Part shown: one piece after another, positions 10,671-21,034 of the stretch
Numbering within the stretch: the stretch's first letter is position 1
How the letters are laid out: the number at the start of each line of letters is the position of its first letter
Assembly: GCA_951799405.1 (NCBI GenBank)
Contig: OX637339.1
Span: 2,294,001 to 2,358,000, forward strand
Source: Agapetus fuscipes
Lineage: Eukaryota > Arthropoda > Insecta > Trichoptera > Glossosomatidae
Direction of reading: 5' to 3'
Length of the DNA: 64,000 nt
Translations under genes and position numbers: made by a program
The notes under the pieces: model-generated
What the model was told of the DNA's origin: nothing
The model's database searches: none
Seen by the model: only the letters and a program-made list of their open reading frames with translations

Positions 10671-11093
10671 TGTTGAAAACAGCGGTTCTCATCAGATCAC
10701 CGAAGTTAAGCAACATTGGGCGCGGATGCTACTTGGATGGGTGACCGCTAGGTACACCGCGTGTTGTTGGCATTTCTTGCACCGCGCCGGTCCGCAGTCC
10801 AGTGGCAACACTTCGGACTCGTAAATGGAAGGTTGTGGATTCGAATCTCGGCGGAGCACTACAAATATACCATTTATATTTTCAAATGTGCTCTTCGCTG
10901 GGTTGAAAAAATCATAAATCTTTACCAAAGACCGGTCACTGAAAGGTCCATCCAACCTTACAACAACTGGGTCTTGCTTGAGAATTGGCGCTTTCTACAG
11001 TGACGACCAAGCTCGCAGAGGGCTCTTGGTGTGAGGTGTGATACACACACAAAAACAGCGCTCACCAAATAAATGATCCTAATACTATTATTA
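10671..11093 (+). mobile_element. S1 SINE, full three-part copy (5S-like head + tRNA-like + LINE tail)
   Basis: 10671-10779 resembles 5S rRNA: TCAGATCACCGAAGTTAAGC, TGGATGGGTGACCGCT and CACCGCGTGTTGTTGGC match the conserved internal-promoter and 3' parts of arthropod 5S rRNA. It is followed at 10786 by the tRNA-like unit (CCGGTCCGCAGTCCAGTGGC, B box GGATTCGAATCTCGGCGGAG), the S1 body (GCTCTTCGCTGGGTTGAAAA, CTTGCTTGAGAATTGGCGCT) and a tail (CAAAAACAGCGCTCACCAAA then ATT repeats) similar to an L2/CR1-like LINE 3' end at 16793-16870. A (CAT)n run precedes it. Confidence 0.85.
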
Positions 11094-11102
11094 TTGATCC
11101 CT

Positions 11103-11440
11103 CCCCCTCGCATTTCAGAAAGGGAAACTCGTAGTACGACTCTCATTCATCCTTTAGCAGTCGATCTCAAAACTATGAGAACTTGGCGTTTTCATGACTG
11201 ATTCCTTTGCCAAACTGCCCGTTTATGGAATGATCTACCAGTATCTGTGTTTCCTTCCCAATTTAATCCGGTTTTATTCAAAACCAACATCAATCACCAC
11301 TTCCTTGCAGCGCCTTACGATAGAAGCAAGAACTCAAGCAACACTTCTGCGGCACCCTCCAGGGTGACACAGACCCCCAAGACTTTCAAGAATTGGGGAG
11401 CCTCCCGCACAGGATTCCTTAAATAGAAAAACTAGCAAAT
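11103..11440 (+). pseudogene. CR1/jockey-type LINE C-terminus and 3' UTR
   Basis: Degraded frames encode a C-terminal motif like AKLPVYGMIYQYLCFLPN-type and KPTSITT-type remnants; the better preserved minus-strand relative at 30098-30375 reads ARLWYDLPVSVFPSQFNP then KTNINRHFL, the usual 'WN.LP..F' end of CR1/jockey-type proteins. The 3' UTR contains GGGGAGCCTCCCGCACAGGA. Confidence 0.6.
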
Positions 11441-11702
11441 CCAATTGCTCGAATTGAATCTTACCAAAAATGACTTCAAATCAAATAAAGTGGAATAAAA
11501 TATGAATTCAAATGAGTTGGTTTATTCATTTAGCCGCTGGGGATATAAAATCACCATTATTTGAACGTTTGGGGAATTCCCAACTCAGTCAATCAGTTGT
11601 TATTACCATTTCTTTTTTTATTACGCGTGGCTGTGCTTGATGGGTTTACATAAAGCCTTTTTCCAATAAAAAATATTCCACATTTCAAACAGGTTTACCA
11701 AG

Positions 11703-12335
11703 TTAATGGAAGTGAAGCCTGGACAGTGAGTGAAAGTGAAATAAGTAAAGTCCATACAGTAGAAATGAACTATCTAAGAAGTATCTATCTATCTATCTAT
11801 AATCTAAGCTGCAAGGATATGTTAACATTTAAGGCTCATATGAAATGCATGCCTACAGACAGGCACATGTAGGTTCGCGCCTACACATTCTGCATGTGTG
11901 CATACAAATAAAGAAAACCTCATATGGACATAAACCTTGCAACTCCTGCCGTCGTTCCCTGAACCGTGGTGGCATTGGCAAAAGTGAACCGATTTTTACA
12001 GCACGGGTGGTCAGCCTCGTACCAACCTATCAGTCAAGGAGGTAATTTGGATGGGAGTATGATTGGGAATAAATGGAGTGATAGGGTGAGAAATGATTTT
12101 GTAAGAGAAGAATGTGGTGCAAGAGAAAGTGTGAAAGTGAAGATTAAAAGAAGTTTGTTAAGGTGGTTTGGACAATTGGAGAGAATGATGATGAAAAACT
12201 AACGAAGAAAGTATACGTTGCAAGAATAGATTAATACCGTGGTAGAGGAAGATCGAGAAAGGCATGGATGTATAAAATTCCTGAAATAGCAAATGCATGG
12301 GACATAGTATTTTATGAAGAAGGTTCAATAGTGGG
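11703..12335 (+). pseudogene. RTE-like LINE fragment split by R1
   Basis: The segment before 11790 encodes EAWTVSESEISKVHTVEMNY; the segment after 12042 resumes with NKWSDRVRNDFVREECGARE and LLRWFGQLERM. The intervening 250 bp are a minus-strand R1 copy. The LINE frame also has later frameshifts. This gives the order of events: LINE first, R1 second. Confidence 0.75.
11791..12041 (-). mobile_element. R1 retroposon inserted in a LINE
   Basis: A full-length minus-strand copy with a (TATC)n-expanded tail at its left and CCTATCAGTCAAGGA at its right. It disrupts the LINE frame described around it. Confidence 0.75.
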
Positions 12336-12344
12336 AATTGCTCC

Positions 12345-12850
12345 TCCTTAAATCAGAAGAAGTGTAGCGGTAGAGATTAAGCGTAATAAACAACACACCG
12401 ACCCTCGACATCCTATGTACGGATCTCAGGTGCGACCTCAATGCAGACTCAAGTCGAGAAGAAGTTTCCTGGAGACGACGTCCCCGGTGGTTGGCCTCCC
12501 TGGCGCCCGACGGCTGTCCCTATGGAGAGATAATACCGAGTCCACGCTGCTCCCTCAGGCGGAGGAAATATCAGTGGGGCACAAGCTACCATACACAACA
12601 TGGAGGGCACTCAATAGACTCAGAACAGGTGTCTCCCGTTGCTACAGTAACCTCAAAAAATGGGGTTACAGAGATGAAGAAACCTGCGAGTGTGGCTCCG
12701 TGCAAAACAATGAACATCTTTTCTCTTGTCCCCTGATTGGAGCGACGTGCACGCTTGAGGACGTAGTGATGGCGAGCGAGAATGGAGTTCATGTGGCCGA
12801 GTATTGGGGGCTGCACATATGATGGTGTTCCGGACACGGAAAGTAAGTAA
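12345..12850 (+). pseudogene. LINE (jockey-like) reverse transcriptase C-terminus
   Basis: A 135-codon open frame encodes WRALNRLRTGVSRCYSNLKK, then a Cys/His cluster (CECGS...EHLFSCP) and a terminal VAEYWG. This RLRTG...C.C....H....CP arrangement is the standard C-terminal zinc-cluster of jockey-type non-LTR retrotransposon proteins. The RT core and endonuclease are absent, and the start upstream is not defined, so it is a 5'-truncated copy. Confidence 0.7.
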
Positions 12851-12885
12851 GTATGAAGAAGGTCATGACAGAAAAATTCACCAGC

Positions 12886-12957
12886 CACATGCGACCCCTT
12901 CGAGGAGAATACAGCAAGAAGTTACACTATATATGTAGCTCAGTTGCGTATTAACTC
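12886..12957 (+). repeat. S2 SINE 3' fragment
   Basis: Matches the S2 end block: CACATGCGACCCCTTCG, AGCAAGAAGTTACACTATAT, GTAGCTCAGTTGCGT. Confidence 0.6.
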
Positions 12958-13251
12958 TCCAAAATTATATATTTTCATCTTTGAGTCTATTGAAATTATC
13001 GTCGGTAGGAAGCAGTAAGAATTAAAATTGTAGTAGGCACACAACGAAATGAAGTTATTATAGTAATTGCAGGTTTGTGACATTATAAATTTAAGCACCT
13101 GATTGTGTGGGACACTCACAGGTAAATTATCGATAAACGCCGGCACGGGCACAACCGCCATTAGTGTAAAATTTCAACCATCATACGAACAGAAGTTCCA
13201 GCTAATTGTATCATTAAGTTGGATTCACACATGCTAGTGTCAGACTGTACT

Positions 13252-13572
13252 GTACTGTATCCTGCCGCCGTTCCACTAGGGGTGGCCGGTACCTCCGCAG
13301 ATGCGCCTCCACTTTTTTCTGTCCTTACAAACCACTTTCATTTCCTCAATATTCATCACCTTTTTCATACATACTCTTCTCTTATTCTCACTCTGCAGGT
13401 TCCATTCTTTCGCAATCTCATCTATTCGGTCTAATCATTCTTTCCTCGGCCTTCCCCTTCCACGCTTTCCCCTGACATTTCCTGTGTACACTTTCTTCGT
13501 TAGTCGTTCATCATCCATTCTTTCGAGATGTCCGAACCATCTTATCGTACTTTTTTGTACTTTCATTCTCAT
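13252..13572 (-). pseudogene. RTE-like LINE 3' end
   Basis: The reverse complement is homologous to the end of the LINE at 62540-63172 (RWFGH.ERM, GRPRK, a WRRICGGTGHP-like end), with frameshifts. 5'-truncated. Confidence 0.7.
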
Positions 13573-13711
13573 ATTCTCTTTTATAACAGAGATAATGTAT
13601 ATTCAATTGTTTTGGGCACTATTTTTTTATTTTTTTTCCTTTTTTTTTTGTCAAGCTAATAAGAGTCCTTAGCAACCTATTATCTAATTTTTAAAGTCGT
13701 AGCAAATTAGA

Positions 13712-14105
13712 TTAGTTCATGTTAAATGTATGCCCACTTGACACGTATAAGTTCGCGCTTACAAATACTATGTATATGTAAACTTACTACATGTAAGTTA
13801 CATAAAAAACAAAATAAAGAGCCAAATCTCAAATTATCATAAACCCTACAACTCTTGCCGACCTTCCATGAAACAGATGTGACATTGACAAAGCAAATCA
13901 TTTATACAGTATGTGCTATTCCTTGACTTATATGTTGGTATGACGCTGACCACCCATACTGTTTCATTTTCACTTCACTTTGACAATGTCACCTCTGTTT
14001 CATCGAAGATCGGAAGAAGTTGCAGAGTATATGTTCATTTGATATTTGGTTTTAATTTGTAAATACACATGCGGCACTCTTAAGCGCAAACTTACACATA
14101 TTTGG
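13712..14105. repeat. Head-to-head pair of R1 copies
   Basis: A minus-strand R1 (13712-13912) missing its first bases abuts a plus-strand R1 (13917-14105) that begins CCTTGACTTATATGTTGGTA and is truncated before its tail. The pair forms a large inverted repeat. Confidence 0.65.
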
Positions 14106-14334
14106 TGACAATATTCCTCACTCAACTTCAACTCGCTTTCTATCGTTCCTATCACAAACACTGTACACCAACCCTAACCAGACAATCGATTAGACCAATT
14201 TCTGAGTCAGCTGTTTCGTTCACGTGTCTACCACAATCAGCTGATCGTACAACAAGTAGACTCTACCCCAAGTACAGAACTCTTCGTTTATACTCTACCA
14301 AAAATAAAACACTCACAAGAAGTGCTACTTTAGA

Positions 14335-14574
14335 CTATAATCTAAGTTGCAAGGATATATTCATTCAAAGCTCTCAGATGTATGCCCACAAACCAACACG
14401 TGTAGTTCGCGCTTACAAATGCTGATTGTGTACTTACAAATAAAATCCAAACCTCAAATGAACATAAGCCCTGCAACTATTGCCGACATTCCCTGAAACA
14501 GGGGTGACATTGACAAAGTGAACCATTTTTTACAGTATGGGTGGTCAGCCTCATACCAACCTATAAGTCAAGGA
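14335..14574 (-). mobile_element. R1 retroposon
   Basis: Near full length and closely similar to the copy at 4588-4836, including the AAACCAACACGTGTAGTTCG block. Confidence 0.75.
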
Positions 14575-14739
14575 CTCCGTGTATTTTTTTGGTTTCCTGC
14601 CCAAAAGCCTTTTCTTTTGCAATTCTATGAGCTTTTTTAATTTTATGGACAGGCATCCGTATTTTATATTTAGGCATAAACACGCTACTACTACTAAACT
14701 ACACATAAAATGGATCTTCTTGCCTAAACCTATTTAAAC

Positions 14740-14912
14740 AAGGCGACTGGTACTCATTTCTTGTGAAGGCTAATTCAAGTTTTCCGGTATTTTATTTTGG
14801 GTTTGAAGTAAACATCGAAACGGGAAATCATTTCTGACACTCTCCGTGGAATTGGAACCAGCTCACGGCATGATATTCAAGCACTCTACCAACTGAGCTA
14901 TCGACCGGGGGC
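14740..14912 (-). repeat. S2 SINE 5' part
   Basis: The reverse complement starts CCCGGTCGATAGCTCAGTTG, keeps the TAGAGTGCTTGAATATCATG head and the AATGATTTCCCGTTTCGATG body, and stops before the S2 3' block. Confidence 0.65.
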
Positions 14913-15087
14913 AAAACATAATGCAAAATAACCCAGAAATCACTTTATTTATAATAAATTCCCAGAGCCACCTCCTGTACAACAATTTTTAGTTGATCGT
15001 TTGAATTTATAAAAGAGAGAAGAATAAGGAGTTTTTGTTTTTTTTGGTATACGCTATATTTGAGTCGAGACGTATAGTTTTAGATTT

Positions 15088-15147
15088 GGGTGGGGTGGAT
15101 TAAGGTGGGGGAGGGGGAGGGGGGTGTCTGGGGGGTGTTGGGTGGGC
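15088..15147 (+). other. G-rich tract, potential G-quadruplex
   Basis: At least six runs of three or more G with short loops occur within 60 bp (for example GGTGGGGGAGGGGGAGGGGG), enough to form a G-quadruplex on the plus strand. I see no promoter or gene next to it. Confidence 0.7.
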
Positions 15148-15364
15148 AAGACAATAGCAACGACAGCACAATATTAAATAATTCACCGCCTTTACCTCAA
15201 CCCCGAGAAGTTTTCCCATATTTTCATTTCGCGTTATGAAAGTTAGCGCGTAAATCAAATTCTGATTTAACCAATGCGTAGTTGCCTTATAATCTGTTTA
15301 GTTTTTCTTGTTTTGAGATTTTTTACGCGGTATTTGTTTTTGGCTTAGAGGAAGACGGCCAAGA

Positions 15365-15460
15365 CATCATACGTTTAAAGGAAGTAGGTTTAAAGAAAGT
15401 AGGTTTAAAGGAAGTAGGTTTAAAGAAAGTAGGTTTAAAGGAAGTAGGTTTAAAGGTGGA
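15365..15460 (+). repeat. 15-bp minisatellite
   Basis: About six tandem copies of GTAGGTTTAAAGGAA/GTAGGTTTAAAGAAA. They keep a 73-codon frame open as repeated KEVGL/KKVGL pentapeptides; I regard that as a repeat effect. Confidence 0.8.
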
Positions 15461-15582
15461 TGTAATAGAAAAAAAGAGAGCAACCTACGAGGACACTCGA
15501 TAAGACAGACCACATTTCTTTAAGAAAATTTTTGAAGTAAAAATCTTGACAAGATGAACAAGAGATTGCCCAAGCACTTCAT

Positions 15583-15801
15583 CTAAATCTAAGTTGCAAA
15601 GATATGTATCATTTGAGATTCATATTAAATGCATTCCCACAAGCAGACACACATGCCGCATGTGGACCTACAATATAAAAACCCAATCTCAAATGAACAT
15701 AAGCCCTGCAGCTCTTGCCGACCTTCCCTGAAACAGTGGTGACATTGGAAAAGTTAACCATTTATTACAGTGTGGGTGGTCAGCCCTATAAGTCAAGGAA
15801 T
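15583..15801 (-). mobile_element. R1 retroposon
   Basis: Nearly full length with a short internal deletion around the GTTCGCGCTTA block; followed by LINE subfamily-b 3' sequence. Confidence 0.7.
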
Positions 15802-15839
15802 ACAAGCAATTAATTACATCCAGTTATACAAACAAACAA

Positions 15840-15985
15840 ACACTAGAAAATCTACAAAACATCTATAAAAATGAAAATTGATTCTTGGCCTTAGCCGCCT
15901 ACATTTCAGATCAGCTGCCACTTTTTTCGGTCGTTTCATACTTCTTTCGTTTCATCCAGAGTCGTAACTTTTTTCTCCTTTATGA
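15840..15985 (-). repeat. RTE-like LINE 3' end (subfamily b)
   Basis: The reverse complement contains CCGAAAAAAGTGGCAGCTGA and GCGGCTAAGG, homologous to 3355-3555 and 53871-53988. No open frame. Confidence 0.55.
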
Positions 15986-16166
15986 AAAAAGCGTAATTGC
16001 CTTCTAGATAACGCATACAAGATATACATTCTTCATCACAAGCTGCGTTTTTAGATTTTAAATATTCGTAGAGGTAATAAATGTCAGTTACTTTTTAAAA
16101 TTAATTTCGTATTTAATTTCTATTTGTGAATGACCACTTTTAAAGTTCTACGAGCCACGAGTATAT

Positions 16167-16962
16167 TGTGATGTTTTTTGGGTTCGGAAAGTCTCTAAAT
16201 TAAAACATACAGGTCTTCTTTCAGGATCTTTATTTGCACTTAATTTATTTTTACAATTTGTATTTATTTTTTAACACTTTCAGTAACTCAAATTTATTTT
16301 CACAGTTCAGTAACGCTTACACTCTTCAACTAAAGGCAACTATCTCACTGTCTTTGTGCACTCAATTTTGCTCCTTATATACTTCAGAGACAGAAGTCTC
16401 AAGTGACTAATTTTGCCAGTAAGCTCGCGAACATTCTACCAACTTCAAGAGTACAAAAGTATCATTTAATTTGTAGATTTCTTAGGCCTATAATTATTGC
16501 TACCTACGATGTACACCTATATTAATCTACTTTTGACATAACATAATTGACATGTTCTCACCTATTGAGATAGATTTGAGACGCCAAACTCTCAGATCTG
16601 CAGGGTGTGGGGTGGTTGACTTAGTCCAGCCGTCACGTCAGACACGCACTAATTTTGGGGACCGTGCTTTCCGGTTTGCGGGCCCAATGGAGTGGAACAG
16701 ACTACCACCTAATGTGAGGAAGGCAGAAACTGTTGGTGTCTTTAAAGGAGCACTAAAGACGCATCTTTACAAAAAATCTTATCCGTGATTTGAGAGGGCC
16801 CTTGAGGTGTGACACACACAAAAACGGCGCTCTTCAATTATGTGTACCTTATAAATAAATTATCCTTGTATATATATATATAACACTATAATAACTATCA
16901 CTACCTACGATGTACACCTATATTAATCTACTATTTACATAAAAATATTAACTTTCAGATAA
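16167..16962 (-). mobile_element. Solo LTR, split by an L2-like LINE
   Basis: The reverse complement aligns with the solo LTR at 51146-51586 (shared AGAAGACCTGTATGTTTTAA end, AGTATATAAGGAGC TATA region, TAGATTAATATAGGTGTACA start). 16167-16547 carries most of it and about 16880-16962 carries the outer end; the gap holds LINE sequence. No internal retrotransposon coding region is attached. Confidence 0.75.
16550..16878 (+). pseudogene. L2/CR1-like LINE C-terminus with the S1-type 3' end
   Basis: A 78-codon frame encodes RTNFGDRAFRFAGPMEWNRL, then FKGALKTHLYKKSY and a stop: the typical C-terminus of L2/CR1-like reverse transcriptases (GDR.F...P..WN.LP......FK..LKTHL). The 3' UTR (16793-16870) contains GGCCCTTGAGGTGTGACACA and CAAAAACGGCGCTC, then AATAAATTATCC and a TA repeat. 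The same block, with few changes, forms the end of S1 SINEs. The copy lies inside the solo LTR. Confidence 0.8.
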
Positions 16963-17205
16963 TGGCGTAAAATGTTTAACCAAGCGCCCTTTTGCTTTAC
17001 AAACATCTTTTAGACTACACTAACGAATTTTGCATTTTTCTCTACGCCCTACGTATTATTCCTCGGCCCGTAGCACCCTCCACTGGAGTGCACCTCTCAG
17101 GGCTACGACGCGTAGAGCCTAGGCATGGAAATGCTACGATCCTATGATGCCATACAAGACCTAGAACACTGTAGCATACAAAATTGTAAAGCAAAAAAAA
17201 CTGAT

Positions 17206-17600
17206 TCTTTAAAATTAACTTTTCAATTGAGCCCACGCTTTGACAAACTAATGATGTGTTTCTATAAAGATCTGTCAATTTAAGATGGCCGCAGGTGAAC
17301 AGCTGATTAGTCTTCATACAAATATTACCAAAATTCGGTAGATAGATAAGACAAAATTTGTTTTATGACAGTGTGTCACTACAAAGGCGCTTGTCCGTAT
17401 GATTGGACGAAGAGGTGAGTCTTGAGACCTCTTTTAAATGGTCTCTCCATATCCAGTTCCCTTAGTGAGGCGGGAATAGCGTTCCAAGTCAAAGGTCAGT
17501 AGGTAGGAATGACCGTGGTGATGAGACTTTCAGTCCAGGCATCATTAGTTTGTCAAAGCGTTGGCTCAACCGACGATTAAAATGTTTAAGAATAGCCCCG
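17206..17600. mobile_element. MITE (TTAGACATTTTAGTCG family), split by an L2-like fragment
   Basis: The left end (degenerate) continues into GAGCCCACGCTTTGACAAAC; the right end is its inverse, finishing TTTAAGAATAGCCCC. Relatives at 28895-29105 and 32635-32863 lack the central insertion. No coding capacity. Confidence 0.75.
17338..17508 (-). pseudogene. L2-like LINE C-terminus
   Basis: The minus strand encodes WNAIPASLRELDMERPFKRG then LKTHLFVQSYGQAPL and a stop, a clear L2-type C-terminal end, inserted between the CGGTAGATAGATAAG and TAGGTAGGAATGACCG halves of the surrounding MITE. Confidence 0.75.
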
Positions 17601-17725
17601 TAGGGATCTATGACACTTGTTGTAGTGCCACACAGGTGTTGGCGATGTGGTGGTTGATGTCCTGATTCTTTGTAGCAGGGATGTTAACTGCTTAGTGTTG
17701 TATGATGTGTTCAGTTGTGCTTTGT
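17600..17725 (-). repeat. LINE 3' UTR fragment
   Basis: GGGATCTATGACACTTGTTG and the following bases match the 3' UTR block at 30405-30497. No coding. Confidence 0.45.
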
Positions 17726-17852
17726 TTTGAGAGACAAAACATGAATAAGGAAAAAATGTTATTTATTTATACTCGTATCTTTTTACAGTAAAAAAATGCT
17801 AACACGGTTTTATCACACACACCATTAAAAAACACAAACTATAAACAATAAA

Positions 17853-18048
17853 CATCGGCAAAAAGTGAGCCTGTTCAGGAAAGGTCGGCAAGAATTGCAG
17901 GTCTTAGGTCCATTTGGGATATGAGTTTGTATTTTTTTAGTCCACATGCTTACTTAAGCGCGAATTTATAAATGTTTGTTTTTGGACTTGTATTTTATAT
18001 TCATTCCTAATGTCAATATGTCTTTGCAACTTAGATTATAGATTTGAG
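17853..18048 (+). repeat. R1 fragment
   Basis: Begins inside R1 (AAAGGTCGGCAAGAATTGCA) and ends with the R1 tail TTGCAACTTAGATTATAGAT. Confidence 0.7.
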
Positions 18049-18423
18049 TTTTAATTAACTATTTATTCAGTGACGCTGATAGCAATATGTCTAAAAATAA
18101 ATTGAAAATTCTGATTTTATCTCTAGCTACAAACTTCTGACTTATTTCAATGTTTTTTTTACGTAACAAAAAATACAGTTACAGCTTCTTCCGAACTACG
18201 CGTCAGTGTGCCCTGTCTACGAACGCCAACAGCTGACGATCCGTCTGTGACGTCACTGCAAATACCCGCATTTTCAAACGACCTTGACCCAGAGTTGTCA
18301 AGGTCAAATGAAACTACTTTAATTCTGTTGCTACCTACCACATTCATTCTTCTTTTCTTACCACACATTTTTCCTTCATCAAAAAAACACTACATTAACA
18401 CCGATTTTACTATTCTATAGTCT

Positions 18424-19087
18424 GTAATCTAATCTAAGTTGCAAAGATATGTTACATTGGAGATTCACATTACATGCATTTTCACAAGCAGACACGTACA
18501 AGTTCGCGCTTGCACATGCCGCATGTGAACCTACAAAATAAATAAAACAAATCTCAAATGGACATGCACTCTGCAACTCTTGCCGTCCTTCCCTGAGACA
18601 GGGGTGACATTGTCAAAGTGAACCATTTTTACAGTATGGGTGGTCAGCCGCATACCAACCTATAAGTCAAGGAACAAGGAAAATCTAAGCAGCAAATACA
18701 TATTGATATTTAAGGCTCATATTTTATGAATTCCCACGAGCAACTGCATGTGAGTTCGCGCTTACAAATGCTGCATGCGTAATTACAAATTAAAATCTAA
18801 GCCTCAAATTAACGTAAACCCTGCAACCTTTGCCGACCTTTACTGAAACAGTGGTGACATTGGAAAAAGCGCAAGTTTTACAAATCTTTAATTATCTAAG
18901 TTGCAAAGATATTATATTTAAGATTCATATCACGAGCATTCTCACAAGCAGACAGCATGTGAACTAACAACATAAAAATCCAAATCTCAAATGAACATAT
19001 GCCATGCACCGTTTGGATGAAACAGGTGTGGCATCGGCAAAGTGAACCAAGTTTTTACAGGATAGGACGTCAGCGTCATACCAAACA
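18424..19087 (-). repeat. Three consecutive R1 copies
   Basis: Three minus-strand copies, 18424-18674, 18681-18870 and 18890-19087, each restart with an AATCTAAGTTGC-type tail. They differ by many substitutions, so this is repeated insertion into one spot or an old tandem duplication rather than a recent array. Confidence 0.7.
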
Positions 19088-19285
19088 TAATTTTAATCAG
19101 ATTGAGGAGATTGTTAAAGAGTGGGATGTACAAAGCGAGCGCAAAAGAAGAAAATGCATGAAAAAGGTGATGGATATGAATGAATTGAAAGAGGTATGTA
19201 AGGATAGGAAGAAATGGAGGCAGCTCTGCAGAGGCTCTGGCCACCCCTAGCGAAATGGCAACAGAGTTACAGTTACAGTTGCAGA
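19088..19285 (+). pseudogene. RTE-like LINE 3' end
   Basis: Encodes the IEEIVKEWDVQSERKRRKCM end motif and the KKWRQLCRGSGHP terminus and stop seen at 62540-63172, then an (ACAGTT)n-type tail. Extreme 5' truncation. Confidence 0.8.
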
Positions 19286-19853
19286 AACCGCTTTGTAATA
19301 AATTCCCAAACCCACCTTTCGTAGAACAACTTCAGTTTATTAGATTCCTGATGGAAAACTTTTTTAATTCCTTGAAGCCTCTAGTTTATTATTCGAGGAG
19401 GTTGAAGTTAACACTTTGTATTTCACGGAATATCAAATTTAATAGCACGCTTTGTTACAGCAATTTACATCTGTTTCATTTTAAAGTATTCAAATGAAAT
19501 TGAATACAAAAAAAACTTTTTTCATTTTTCCTTGTGAGTCACCTGTTGCTAAGTTTTTGTTTAACTAAGGGTGCCCAGAGCCACTACAAGTTACACCTTC
19601 TGTAAGAGAATGAGAGAGGAAAACCGAGCGGTGTAGATGTATACATTTCTGAAATAGCGAACGAATGGGATATCCACACCCGTCCGTCTATCGTAACTAA
19701 GCTGCACATAAACCGCGAAATACCCGTCAGGGAGGCTTTCCCGTCAGGCACATTAGCTTCAGTAACATACCGGTCCGTAGTTCAGTGGTAGCACATCGGA
19801 CTGTGAATTGGAAGGTTGTGGGTTTGATTCCCGGTGGAGCAAAAAAAATATAC

Positions 19854-20370
19854 TGTTATGTAAATATAAATATTGAAATAAGTATGGGTAGTTATAGTGT
19901 TATGTAAATATAAATATTGAAATAAGTATGGATAGTTATAGTTATAAGAATCCTCAAAAGTATTGGTAGGTAAGATCGATAATTATGTATAAGTGTAGAA
20001 TTCTCTAGGCTAAGTAGGTATTTGTTATAATTATAGGAATACTGTGTTACATTTGTAGGTAGGATTTTGGTTGTATCTCTAGGTAGTACGTGAAGCGTCG
20101 AGAAGTAATAATTACTCTGGAACCGTCTGGCGACTTTAGTTCTGGATCATACTGCTCTGAAGAGTATAAAGGTGCGAATGGCCTGCAGAGCGGGGCAGTA
20201 TCATAGCGACTAACAAACACATCGAAGCCATCTGATCAGTGAACCGAAACCAATGGAATAATCGAGAAAGTAGTGTGAAAATAAATTTTGTAACTGTGTA
20301 AAATAAATAACTATTGAAGAAGACCTGTGTATTTTTAATTTGAAGACAATTGAACCCTAATTTCGTAACA
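19854..20370 (+). repeat. Element A 5' LTR
   Basis: Starts TGTTATG and ends CGTAACA. The first 44 bp are duplicated in tandem (units at 19854 and 19898, one mismatch). A TATAAA lies at 20165-20170, and AATAAA-type signals occur near 20280-20305. Confidence 0.95.
20165..20170 (+). promoter_or_regulatory. Probable TATA box of element A LTR
   Basis: TATAAA inside GAAGAGTATAAAGGTGCG, about 205 bp before the LTR end, a plausible distance for a U3/R border roughly 25-30 bp downstream. The same box lies in the 3' LTR at 26925-26930. Confidence 0.6.
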
Positions 20371-21034
20371 ATTGGCGTCAGGTGCGGAATTGTCAAGAAA
20401 AATTAAGATCTTCTGTCTAAAAATAAATAAAATAAATTAAATAGTGTTAAAATGAACTTTATTCAAATTGAACTTTGTGTGAACTGACTTTTGTGAAAAC
20501 AAGTGTTTAAATAAATTTTTGTTAAAAGAAAAGACGCAAAAGCAAGTTGCTTATAAATTCTGGAACATCATATGGAACATAATTCTGGACATAACATAAT
20601 GACTATTTTACCGCATTGAGAAAGTCATCAAATTGGACCATAGTTTTTTTTATTATTGTGTGTGATTAAAAAAAATAAAATAAATAAATAAAAATCTTGA
20701 AAAATATTACAAAAGAACGTTCCAGATTCATCGAGAAAAAGTTTTTGAATAACTATCCTTTGTTTACAAGTGTGTGAATGTACATTAAGTACCTACCTGT
20801 GTGTTTGAAAGACTTGAGACGAAATAAATAATTATGTACTATCAGACATTATTATGTTAAAAATATTGGTGATTTAAAAATAAATATTAAAAGACAGTAC
20901 CTACCAATCAGTGTAATCAGATAAATTATTATTTTGCTAAAGTACGTATTCAAAACAGCTATATATATAAAACTCAAAACTTGTATTAAATAAATTTAAA
21001 AATATTTTCGTTTTGAAGTAAATTTTGAAAAAAA
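20371..21034 (+). other. Element A untranslated leader
   Basis: AT-rich leader of about 660 bp between the primer site and the gag start, with many short A/T runs and no sizeable frame. Confidence 0.8.
20373..20387 (+). other. Element A primer-binding site
   Basis: TGGCGTCAGGTGCGG begins two bases after the LTR, where a tRNA 3' end ending in CCA would pair. The TCAGG element suggests a leucine-type tRNA, but I have not matched it to a tRNA. Confidence 0.65.
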
